Below, in pieces: positions 56,979 to 64,000 of a stretch of 64,000 bases of DNA. Source of the stretch: Actinoplanes sp. NBC_00393 (GTDB lineage Bacteria; Actinomycetota; Actinomycetes; Mycobacteriales; Micromonosporaceae); contig NZ_CP107942.1 in the NCBI RefSeq assembly GCF_036053395.1, positions 7,644,501-7,708,500 on the forward strand. Reading direction: 5' to 3'. Each line of letters starts with the position of its first letter. Within the stretch, counting starts at the first letter, position 1. A program made the position numbers and the translations under genes. Under the pieces are notes generated by a model that saw only the letters and a list, made by a program, of their open reading frames with translations, ran no database searches and was not told where the DNA came from.

Positions 56979-58964
56979 ATGCGATGGTCCAACCTGTCGG
57001 CTCGCACCGACGACGACTCGCTCCCGGACAGGGCAGCGCCGGCGGCCCCACCCCTGCCGCTGGTGCTGCCCGGCGCGACCGTCCGCACCTTCGACACCCC
57101 CGGCTTCGCGGGGATGACGTTCTATGAGGTGCGTGCGAAATCGCTGATCAACCGGGTTCCCGCCGCCTCCCGGGTGCCGTTCGAGTGGACCATCAACCCC
57201 TATCGCGGTTGCTCCCATGCTTGCACCTACTGCCTGGCCGGTGACACCCCGATCCTGCTCGCCGACGGGTCGACCCGCCCGCTCGCGCAGATCCGCCCGG
57301 GCGACGCCGTGATGGGCACGATGGGCGCCGGCCCACACCGGCGATATGTGCCGACCACCGTGCTGGATCACTGGTCCACGAGCAAGGCTGCCTTCCGGGT
57401 GACCCTGACCGACGGCACCCGGTTGGTCTCCAGCGGGGATCATCGCTTCCTGACCGACCGCGGCTGGCGTCATGTCAGCCCCAACGAGCCGCACCAGCCG
57501 GCCCTCGCCGTCGGCGACCTGATGTTCGGGGTGGGTCACTTCGCCGAGTCGCCCAAGGAGTCGCCCGACTATCAGTCCGGCTTCCTCTGTGGGCTCGTCC
57601 GCGGGGACGCCTCCGGCCCGGACTCGGGACGCGAGGGAGACGCGTGGATCCGCGCCGACACTTACCTCGACGACGTCTCCCTGACCGAAGCGCTCCGCTG
57701 GCCTGAGCTGCCCACCGGAGATTGGTTTCGCGGGTTTCTGGCCGGGGCGTTCGGCGCGGTCGGGCGCACGGATCGGTTGGCCGTGGTCTTCGAGAGCGCC
57801 GACCAGGCGTATCTGCGGCGGGTCGTCGAGGCGCTCACCCACCTCGGGATGGTCGCTCGCAGCCCCGTGCGGTCCCGCGCCGCCGTCGCCGGTCGGCCGG
57901 CCACCGTCGGGCGGGTCGAGACCGAACGGCACCTCGAGGCCGCCCTCCGCTTCCGGCACATGACCGGGGCGTCCGAGATGCCCCTGGACGCGTCCGGCGT
58001 CGGCGTCCGGACCGAGCGGCGCCTCGCCGTGATCGACATCGAGGACCTCGGGCTCACCCTGCCGCTCTTCGACATCTCCACCGGCACCGGCGACTTCATC
58101 GCCGACGGCGTGGTCAGCCACAACTGCTTCGCCCGCAACACCCACACCTACCTCGACATGGATTCCGGGCACGACTTCGACAGCCGCATCGTGGTGAAGG
58201 TGAACGCCGGCGAGCTGATCCGCCGCGAGCTGGCCGATCCACGCTGGTCCGGCGCCTCGATCGCGATGGGCACCAACGTCGATGTGTATCAGCGGGCTGA
58301 AGGCCGCTACCGGCTGATGCCGGAGATCCTGACGGCCCTGCGCGATCACGCCAACCCGTTCTCGATCCTCACCAAGGGCACGCTGATCCTGCGCGATCTC
58401 GAGCTTCTCCAGCAGGCCGCCGAAGTGACCCGGGTCGGGCTGGCCGTCTCCGTGGGCTTCGTCGACGAGGCGGTGTGGCGCTCGGCCGAGCCCGGCACAC
58501 CGAGCCCTCGACGCCGGCTCGAGATGGTCCGCCGCCTGACCGACGCCGGTTTCCGGGTCAGCGTCCTGATGGCGCCGATCCTGCCCGGCCTCACCGACAC
58601 CGACGAGTCCATCGACGAGACAGTCGCCGCCATCGCCGAGTCCGGGGCGACGAGCGTGACACCCCTGCCGCTGCATCTGCGCCGCGGCGCCCGCGAGTGG
58701 TATGCGGCTTGGCTGGCCCGTTCCCACCCCGAGCTGCGGCCGCGGTATCGGGAGCTGTTCGGCAACGGGTCGTACCTGCCTCGGGCGTACCAGGACGAGA
58801 TCGGCGCCCGGGTGCGGATCGCGGCCCGCCGGCACGGCCTGCACCGGCCAGAGCCGGCCGAGGCCCGCCGGGTCACCGACAGCGAGCCCTCCAGGGAGCC
58901 GTCCCGCGGGCGGCGACCCCGCACGGGGCCTGCACAGAACGCGGACCAGCTCACGCTGCTGTGA
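56979..58964 (+). CDS. Rv2578c-family radical SAM protein interrupted by an intein
   Basis: A 661-aa precursor. The host protein (363 aa after splicing) is a radical SAM enzyme whose 4Fe-4S motif should read GCSHACTYCFARNTH. An intein of 298 residues (85-382) sits between CTY and CFARN. The intein's own Cys1 stands next to CTY, and the third cluster Cys is the +1 residue of the C-extein. The C-extein continues VVKVNAGELIRREL, MGTNVDVYQRAEG and ends QLTLL. Function of Rv2578c-type proteins is unknown; the fold suggests spore photoproduct lyase-like or DNA-repair-like chemistry (inference). ATG start. Confidence 0.92.
   Translation: MRWSNLSARTDDDSLPDRAAPAAPPLPLVLPGATVRTFDTPGFAGMTFYEVRAKSLINRVPAASRVPFEWTINPYRGCSHACTYCLAGDTPILLADGSTRPLAQIRPGDAVMGTMGAGPHRRYVPTTVLDHWSTSKAAFRVTLTDGTRLVSSGDHRFLTDRGWRHVSPNEPHQPALAVGDLMFGVGHFAESPKESPDYQSGFLCGLVRGDASGPDSGREGDAWIRADTYLDDVSLTEALRWPELPTGDWFRGFLAGAFGAVGRTDRLAVVFESADQAYLRRVVEALTHLGMVARSPVRSRAAVAGRPATVGRVETERHLEAALRFRHMTGASEMPLDASGVGVRTERRLAVIDIEDLGLTLPLFDISTGTGDFIADGVVSHNCFARNTHTYLDMDSGHDFDSRIVVKVNAGELIRRELADPRWSGASIAMGTNVDVYQRAEGRYRLMPEILTALRDHANPFSILTKGTLILRDLELLQQAAEVTRVGLAVSVGFVDEAVWRSAEPGTPSPRRRLEMVRRLTDAGFRVSVLMAPILPGLTDTDESIDETVAAIAESGATSVTPLPLHLRRGAREWYAAWLARSHPELRPRYRELFGNGSYLPRAYQDEIGARVRIAARRHGLHRPEPAEARRVTDSEPSREPSRGRRPRTGPAQNADQLTLL
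57231..58124 (+). other. Intein within the radical SAM gene
   Basis: In-frame 298-aa protein-splicing element. Block A: CLAGDTPILLADG at the start; block B: SSGDHRFLTDRGW; block F: PLFDISTGTGDFIADG; block G: VVSHN followed by Cys+1. A homing-endonuclease-type middle has two LAGLIDADG-like helices, GFLCGLVRGDAS and WFRGFLAGAFGAVG; the second lacks its acidic residue, so nuclease activity is doubtful. Splicing residues look complete. Confidence 0.93.
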
Positions 58965-59034
58965 GCCACGCCGAACCGAAACGCAGCAGCCAACCCATGC
59001 AGCTCACGCTGCTGTGAGCCACGCCGAACCGAAA
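58947..59034 (+). repeat. 35-bp direct repeat with the radical SAM stop codon
   Basis: The 35 bases starting CAGCTCACGCTGCTGTGAGC (last codons QLLT-type end and TGA, reading QLTLL-stop) at 58947 are repeated exactly at 59000, 53 bp later. A third weak copy is near 59151. Confidence 0.85.
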
Positions 59035-59356
59035 GGCAGCAGGCAGTGCATCTTGCTCGCCGCTCGGTGCCACGCCGATCCAAAGTCAGGCGGGCGACGG
59101 ATTCCGCTCGCACCGCCTAAGCCGATCTTGGCGGAGGCGGCCGCCCGAACAGCTCACGCTGCCCTGAGCCGACCTCGGCCGGGCAGATGCCCACCCGACC
59201 GACAGGACGGAGGCTGATCATCATCGACACGAGCCATGGCTTCGCGAGCAGGCGGTTTGTCCGGCTGTGCCGGCACACCGGTGAGGGGCCGGGAAAGCCA
59301 CCCAACCAATAGCCCGACCAGCGGGACCGCGGCTGCGGCGCGGATAGGGTTGGGGC
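58965..59356. other. Intergenic region after the radical SAM gene
   Basis: It contains the duplicated gene end described separately and then non-coding sequence up to the CoA-binding gene. No gene or terminator is called. Confidence 0.5.
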
Positions 59357-59764
59357 ATGCGTAGTGCTCAGCAGATCCTGGCGGAAGCGAACGTCATCGC
59401 CGTCGTCGGCGCGTCACGGGATCCGTACAAGCCGTCGCACACGGTTCCGTTGCAGATGCTGCGGCACGGGTGGCGGATCATTCCGGTGAACCCGTTCGTG
59501 GACGAGGTGTTCGGTGTCCCGACTGTGCCCACGCTGGCGGACATCGGCGAGCCGATCGACCTGGTCGACATCTTCCGGCCCGCTCGGGACGCGGTGGAGG
59601 TGGTCCGGCAGGCGGCGGCGATCAAAGCGCCCGCCGTGTGGCTGCAGAGCGGCATCGTCTCGGCCGAAGCCAGGCGCATCGCTGAGGAAGCCGGCATGGA
59701 CTACGTCGAGGATCGCTGCCTGGCCGTCGAGCGCGCGGTGGGCCAGCTCACGAAGCTGCGCTAA
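59357..59764 (+). CDS. CoA-binding (YccU-like) protein
   Basis: A 135-aa Rossmann-fold protein of the succinyl-CoA-synthetase-alpha-like CoA_binding_2 family: VIAVVGASRDPYKPSHTVPL (residues 13-32), IIPVNPFVDEVFG, VDIFRPARDAVEVV, WLQSGIVS and EDRCLAVE. CoA binding is predicted, the role is unknown. ATG start. Confidence 0.9.
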   Translation: MRSAQQILAEANVIAVVGASRDPYKPSHTVPLQMLRHGWRIIPVNPFVDEVFGVPTVPTLADIGEPIDLVDIFRPARDAVEVVRQAAAIKAPAVWLQSGIVSAEARRIAEEAGMDYVEDRCLAVERAVGQLTKLR

Positions 59765-60195
59765 GCGGCATTGCGGCCGACCTCAGACGTCGTGCCGGCG
59801 GGCGGCGGCTGTCCATCCCGCGACAGCGACCGCAGTATGGACAGCACTGCGGGCTGGCGGAAGCTGCGGGGGCTGGAGCCGGGCCGAGCCAGAAACCGGG
59901 CCGAGCCGAGCCGGGCCGGAAACCGGGCCGAGCCAGAAACCGGGCCGAGCCGAGCCGGGCCGGAAACCGGGCCGAGCGGGGCCGGGCCGGAAACCGGGCC
60001 GAGCGGGGCCGGGCCGGAAACCGGGCCGAGCGGGGCCGGGCCGGAAACCGGGCCGAGCGGGGCCGGGCCGGAAACCGGGCCGAGCGGGGCCGGGCCGGGG
60101 CCGGGCCGGGCCGGAGCCGGGCCGGGGCCGGGCCGGGCCGGGCCGGGCCGGGCCGGTGTGCTGTGCCGGAGGTGGACAGCACACCGGGTGGGTGG
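59765..60195. other. Repeat-filled gap before the SDR gene
   Basis: No gene is called. It holds the 27-bp array (59880-60162); both flanks are short and without a recognisable terminator. Confidence 0.6.
59880..60162. repeat. 27-bp tandem repeat
   Basis: GGAAACCGGGCCGAGCGGGG + CCGGGCC units start at 59962, 59989, 60016, 60043 and 60070 at exact 27-bp steps, preceded by imperfect copies (59891, 59918, 59935) and followed by GGGCC runs. Open frames across it read as 9-aa repeats. Confidence 0.92.
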
Positions 60196-61005
60196 TCAGC
60201 GGAACTGGGCCTCCCGGACGCTGTTGCCGCCGTCCACGACCAGCATCTGGCCGGTGATGTATGACGCCGCCGGTGAGCACAGGAAAGCGACCGCCGCGGC
60301 GACCTCGTCCGGGGTGCCGGGGCGGCCGATGGGCGTACCCAGGCCCTGTTTGATCTCGGTCACCGTGGAGGCCGCGGTGTAGATCGTGCCGGGGGCCACG
60401 CAGTTGACGTTGACACCGTCGGCGACCAGCTCCATGGCCAGGGCGCGGGTCAGGCCGACCACGCCGGCCTTTGCTGCTGCGTAGGCGGCCTCGGTGGGCA
60501 GGGCGTTCACCGGGCCGGCGGTGGCGGAGAGGTTGACGATCCGGCCCCAGCCGCGTTCGGACATGCCGCCGACGAATGCGCGGCTGCACAGGAAGGCGGT
60601 GCTCAGGTTCCGGTCGATCTCCGCCTTCCACTCGTCGAAGGTGAGCTGGGCGACCGGCCGCAACACCTCGGGGCTGGCGCGGCTCGCCAGGCCGGCGTTG
60701 TTCACCAGGACCTCGACGTCGCCGAGCTGGTCGGAGATGGCGTCGGCCAGGGCGCCGACCTCGGCCTCGTCGGTGAGGTCGGCGACGAAGCCGGTCACGC
60801 CCAGTTCAGAGGCACGCTCGTGGATCCGGCGGGTGGTCGACACGATCGCGACGCGGGCGCCCAGGTTGCGCAGGCGGCGCGCGGTCGCGTACCCGATGCC
60901 GTCGGGACTGCCGGCACCGGTGACCAGGGCGACCTTGCCGTCCAGGCGGAGTGTCACCGGGGCTTCTCCGGCCTCTTCGATCTCCGCCTCCAGGACGTCC
61001 GCCAT
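60196..61005 (-). CDS. Short-chain dehydrogenase/reductase
   Basis: A 269-aa NAD(P)-dependent classical SDR. Cofactor motif [14 protein letters not shown], then LVNNAG, the catalytic Ser in VNLSATAG and the YxxxK motif in AAYAAAKAG. The C-terminal VVDGGNSV region matches FabG-like enzymes. The Met at [11 protein letters not shown] is taken as start; an upstream ATG (61131) would add an Arg/Pro-rich leader and is less likely. Substrate unknown. Confidence 0.85.
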   Translation of the reverse strand: MADVLEAEIEEAGEAPVTLRLDGKVALVTGAGSPDGIGYATARRLRNLGARVAIVSTTRRIHERASELGVTGFVADLTDEAEVGALADAISDQLGDVEVLVNNAGLASRASPEVLRPVAQLTFDEWKAEIDRNLSTAFLCSRAFVGGMSERGWGRIVNLSATAGPVNALPTEAAYAAAKAGVVGLTRALAMELVADGVNVNCVAPGTIYTAASTVTEIKQGLGTPIGRPGTPDEVAAAVAFLCSPAASYITGQMLVVDGGNSVREAQFR

Positions 61006-61243
61006 GTTCGGCTCGTCGGGACGTTCCGGATCCGCGCCGGGGGCACCGGAGCGTGGTGGTCGGCCATCAGCGGGGCGGGTGGCGTCTCGCCGGGACGGAC
61101 TACCCCCGGCGGAACGGGCGTCGAAGACCATGCGGCGATCCTGCCTGCTCCCGGAAGCCGGGGCAAACATCATGTCACTGTGGCGTACCCGGGCCTTCCC
61201 GGCGCTGGGCCGATCTGACGGCTTTCCGACATCGCGCCCACGG

Positions 61244-61873
61244 TCAGCCGCCGGACTCGGGTGTGGTCGGCCGTCCGCTGGTCAACGGCGTGACCAGCCC
61301 TTCCTCGACGAAGACCAGGGGTGCCTCGACGCCGTACCGGGCGGGGAGCCAGCGGCGGGCCCGCTCGAAGTCGCGTGTGCCGATCTCCACACCGACGCCG
61401 TCGTGGCGGCTGCCGACGGTGACGATCCGTACGCCCTGCGCAGTCCAGTACGGCAGGTCGGCCACCACCCGGTCGTGCCAGTCCCCGAGTTCGGCGACGG
61501 CGTGTGCGGCGTCGCGTACGACGACGCAGTTGTCTTCCGCGCTCTGCCGGACGTAATCGTCGAATGCGGCTGACGGGACGCGGTACACGATTGCGCGTAC
61601 CCGTCGCTGGTCTATCTCGATGCCTGCGAAGCTGGCGGCGAACCGCTCACGGCCGCCGCGCTCGATGCGATCCATGGCGGCGCTGAGCCGGGCCGGGATG
61701 ATCGGGATCCGGGCGCCGTGGGGCAGCCGGCTGAACTCGCATCCGGCCGTGCGCCAAGTGCCGGTCAGGCCGGCCCGCTCCGGCACCGCCGCGCCGCTAA
61801 CCCCGGTGCACCCGGCGCCGCTCAGGACCAGGGTTCCGGCCGCTAGCAGCCGGATCATCCGATCGCGTCGCAT
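61244..61873 (-). CDS. Putative lipoprotein
   Basis: A 209-aa protein with a lipoprotein signal ([17 protein letters not shown], lipobox LSGAGC) and a soluble domain not assigned to a family. GAGGGGGAG stands just before the [25 protein letters not shown] and [11 protein letters not shown] are typical short motifs of its sequence, but no function is visible. It lies 238 bp upstream of the SDR gene on the same strand. Confidence 0.75.
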   Translation of the reverse strand: MRRDRMIRLLAAGTLVLSGAGCTGVSGAAVPERAGLTGTWRTAGCEFSRLPHGARIPIIPARLSAAMDRIERGGRERFAASFAGIEIDQRRVRAIVYRVPSAAFDDYVRQSAEDNCVVVRDAAHAVAELGDWHDRVVADLPYWTAQGVRIVTVGSRHDGVGVEIGTRDFERARRWLPARYGVEAPLVFVEEGLVTPLTSGRPTTPESGG

Positions 61874-62032
61874 CCACTCCCCCTCGATCCCGCTGCGCTG
61901 CCGCATGGTGGTGCAACGAGCCAGCACGCCAACGCGACGTTCTATCGCAGAGCGGGCCGAGGAGGCAGATTCCATACCGAATTCGCCAGAAAGAGGCCGC
62001 CCGGCAGCGCTGAGGTGGAGGAGGCGGCAGCG

Positions 62033-62989
62033 CTAGGGCGGCGGGGTGGAGGAGGCCGTGGACGGAGCCGACACCCGCACCGGACGGCTGCCGCGGGCAG
62101 CTCCGACGATCACGACGATCACCCCGAGCAGCAGCAACGCCAGGCCGGGCAGCGAGCTCAGCCGAGGTACCTGCCTCAACCAGAGCCAGGCGAGCAGCGC
62201 CGCCCCGGGCACCTCGAGCAGGATCAGCACGCTGATCGTCGTCGCCGACGTGTGGTGCAGCGCGTAGTTGAACATCGAATGCCCGAGCAGCTGCGCACCG
62301 GCCACGATGGCGAGGATCGCCGCCCAGGTCTGCCCGTCGTACCCGGTCAGATCGATCCCACCGGCAACGCAGACGGCCAGCAGGAGGATCGCGCACGTCC
62401 CGTAGCAGATCGACGTGTAGGTGGTCGTGCTCAACGACGTCCGCGCCCGCTCGCCGAGCGCCGTGTAGACCGCGGCGGCGATCGCGCCGAGCAGGGCGAG
62501 CACGTCGGCGAAGACGGCCTGCGCGGAGACGCCGAAATCGACCCCGGTCGCCCAGGCGGCGCCGGCTACGGCCAGCCCGATGCCGATCCACCCGGCGGTC
62601 GACGGCCGCCTCCCCTGCGCCGCCGCGATGAGTCCCTGCCAGACCGGCTGAGTGGCGACCAGCGCGGTGGCGGTGGCCACCGAGCCGAGTTGGACGCTCG
62701 GCATCCAGGTCGCGAAGTGGACGGCCAGCGCCAGCCCGGCAAGCAGGCAGAAGAGGCCTTCGCGTCGCCGTGGCCCGTGGATCACCGCACGGATCTCGGT
62801 ACGCCGTGAGACCAATGCCACAGGGGCGAGCACGACGGTCGCCAGGCTGTTCCGCCAGAAGGCGACGGCGAGTGCCGGGGCGGCCGCGAACGCGATCAGC
62901 GGCGCCGACGAGGAGACCGCGAGCACAGCCACGAGCAGGGCAAGCATGGTGGCCGGCGGCGGCACGGTGTGCGGTGAACGCATATTCAT
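62033..62989 (-). CDS. EamA/DMT-family transporter
   Basis: A 318-aa protein with about ten TM segments in two EamA repeats (LAVSSSAPLIAFAAAPALAV in the first). Drug/metabolite exporter family; substrate unknown. A second Met (62983) is better spaced from GGGGATGA and may be the real start. It is divergent to the HAD gene. Confidence 0.88.
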   Translation of the reverse strand: MNMRSPHTVPPPATMLALLVAVLAVSSSAPLIAFAAAPALAVAFWRNSLATVVLAPVALVSRRTEIRAVIHGPRRREGLFCLLAGLALAVHFATWMPSVQLGSVATATALVATQPVWQGLIAAAQGRRPSTAGWIGIGLAVAGAAWATGVDFGVSAQAVFADVLALLGAIAAAVYTALGERARTSLSTTTYTSICYGTCAILLLAVCVAGGIDLTGYDGQTWAAILAIVAGAQLLGHSMFNYALHHTSATTISVLILLEVPGAALLAWLWLRQVPRLSSLPGLALLLLGVIVVIVGAARGSRPVRVSAPSTASSTPPP

Positions 62990-63123
62990 CCCCGGCCGTC
63001 GCTTCTTGCAGAGTGAAGCGCCACTGTTTGCTGACCTCTATTGGCGGAGAGTGACGAAGTCGCTACAGTCACCGGCGGTCGTGCGCCATTTTCTACCCGT
63101 CGATGCCCCGGAAGGCGATTTAC

Positions 63124-63822
63124 GTGTCCGTATACCGAGCCGTCTTGTTTGACTTTTTCGGCACGCTGACCAGGTCTGTACAGCGGGGGCCACAGCACGC
63201 CGACATCGCCCGAGCGCTCGGAGCCGACCCGGACGCGCTGGTGGGCGTACTGGACCGCACCTTCCGGGCCCGGGCCTGCGGAAGCTTCGGCTCGGCCGAA
63301 GCCACCCTACGCTGGGTGATCGAGCAGGTCGGCGGCGACACGCGGCCGAGCGCCATCCGGGCGGCCATGCCGGCCCGGGTCGACGCCCTGCGCGCCGACA
63401 CCCAGCTGCGCCCGGACGCGGTGAGCGCCCTCACCGCGATCCGCAGCCGCGGCGCGCGCACCGCGGTGATCAGCGACTGCACCCACGAACTCCCCGCCTT
63501 CCTGCCCGGCCTCCCGGTGGCGCCGCTGCTCGACGCCCAGATCTACTCGGTCGAGCTCGGCGTCTGCAAGCCGGACCCCGAGATCTACCTGACGGCCTGC
63601 GACCGCCTCGGTGTAGCCCCCGCCGACTGCCTCTACGTCGGCGACGGCGGCAGCCACGAACTCACCGGCGCGGCCGCGGTCGGCATGACCCCGGTCCGGC
63701 TTGCCGCCCCCGACCTGGCCAATCACCTCGTCTTCGACGCCGACACCAACTTCGCCGGCCGCACCGTGCGATCGCTCACCGAGGTGCTCACGCTGATCGA
63801 TCACGTCCCGGCCATGATCTGA
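63124..63822 (+). CDS. HAD-family hydrolase
   Basis: A 232-aa phosphatase-like protein. Motif I is FDFFGTLTRS (the second Asp of the usual DxD is Phe-Gly, as in DFFGTLT variants of the family), motif II VISDCT, motif III CKPDPEIY and motif IV YVGDGGSHE. The GTG start follows GGAAGG at 8 nt; ATG at 63103 is the alternative. Substrate unknown. Confidence 0.87.
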   Translation: MSVYRAVLFDFFGTLTRSVQRGPQHADIARALGADPDALVGVLDRTFRARACGSFGSAEATLRWVIEQVGGDTRPSAIRAAMPARVDALRADTQLRPDAVSALTAIRSRGARTAVISDCTHELPAFLPGLPVAPLLDAQIYSVELGVCKPDPEIYLTACDRLGVAPADCLYVGDGGSHELTGAAAVGMTPVRLAAPDLANHLVFDADTNFAGRTVRSLTEVLTLIDHVPAMI

Positions 63823-64000
63823 AAACCATTGCGGGGTACGCGCGACGCAGTTCCCAAAAGCTACGTGTCCCCCACTACGACGCGGCCACCTGCAACACCG
63901 GGCCGCCCGGCGGCCACCGGGCTTAAGCAGTTCCATGGCTGGTTAACAGGGCTGTTTGAGCGGCGCTCAAACAGCCCTGTTAACCGGCCGGGCATGGTCA
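63823..64000. other. Right end of window: non-coding
   Basis: No gene is seen. The last part holds a long perfect inverted repeat (63941-63985). Confidence 0.55.
63941..63985. terminator. 21-bp perfect inverted repeat
   Basis: GGTTAACAGGGCTGTTTGAGC pairs base for base with its complement around a GGC loop. Outer parts (CCATG...CATGG) pair further with a bulge. It may be a terminator for the HAD gene or a protein-binding/repeat element. Confidence 0.6.

Noticed and set aside
59514..60631. Repeat-rich frames over the 27-bp array (9-aa periods)
   Set aside because: Produced by the stop-free 27-bp unit; they overlap the SDR and CoA-binding genes in the wrong frames.

Overview
The window is a high-GC actinobacterial chromosome segment. 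The gene content, the strong GC3 bias, the frequent GTG and TTG starts and the gene order all fit Micromonosporaceae (Actinoplanes-like); the genus is an inference, since no rRNA is present. From memory, the core order (glmU, prs, rplY, pth, ispE, rsmA, tatD, metG, rsmI, pmt, then GlpR/SepX-like, rimJ, glp/moeA, galU, 5-FCL, fmdB) is the same neighbourhood that lies around Rv0991c-Rv1019 in Mycobacterium tuberculosis, so most of the window is conserved backbone with local insertions.

Layout. 1-6921: truncated BMP lipoprotein, a trpS/RNA-ligase-like/YihY operon, galE-galK without galT, a small acidic protein and a STAS-like/HATPase fusion. 6925-11946: sulfate activation genes cysQ-cysD-cysN and an exopolysaccharide-type sugar transferase. 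12087-17717: pth, rplY, prs, glmU, tRNA-Gln(UUG), a TetR regulator and a DUF4383 membrane protein. 17800-22780: ABC-F protein, ispE, rsmA, an opposite-strand 140-aa gene in the slot where rpfB often sits, and tatD. 22851-30750: a large unknown protein, a secreted PKD-like protein, metG, a membrane protein, rsmI and a protein O-mannosyltransferase. 30751-32285 is gene-free and holds two tandem arrays (63-bp and 19-bp units). 32286-35686: a Gly-rich anchored protein overlapping a polysaccharide deacetylase/GT2 fusion.

35740-39659: a GAF protein with a degenerate histidine-kinase core, DUF2199, then an overlapping three-gene cassette with a WXG protein (type VII secretion-like) next to tRNA-Ala(CGC). 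39753-43439: galU, glp/moeA-like, rimJ-like and a GlpR/SepX-like membrane protein, the cell-division-linked gephyrin-like locus. 43487-47660: membrane diguanylate cyclase, 5-formyl-THF cyclo-ligase, FmdB and an SAF/CpaB-like protein. 47833-55826: small proteins, DUF2231, a Fur-family regulator, a DUF2236/MpaB-like protein, a five-gene minus-strand operon (small TM, PH-domain, PHP, MarC, RecB-like nuclease), DUF6758 and a SpoU methyltransferase. 55827-64000: a perfect CRP-type site, a thioredoxin with an Ala/Lys tail, an intein-containing Rv2578c-type radical SAM protein, a CoA-binding protein, an SDR, a lipoprotein, an EamA transporter, an HAD hydrolase and a 21-bp perfect inverted repeat.

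Two themes stand out. GC-rich tandem arrays lie directly 3' of many genes, in two cases carrying copies of the upstream gene's last codons and stop. Envelope, cell-division and secretion functions are also common here (mannosyltransferase, deacetylase/GT2, GlpR/Glp, WXG cassette, c-di-GMP synthesis). No phage, insertion sequence, CRISPR array or riboswitch was recognised.
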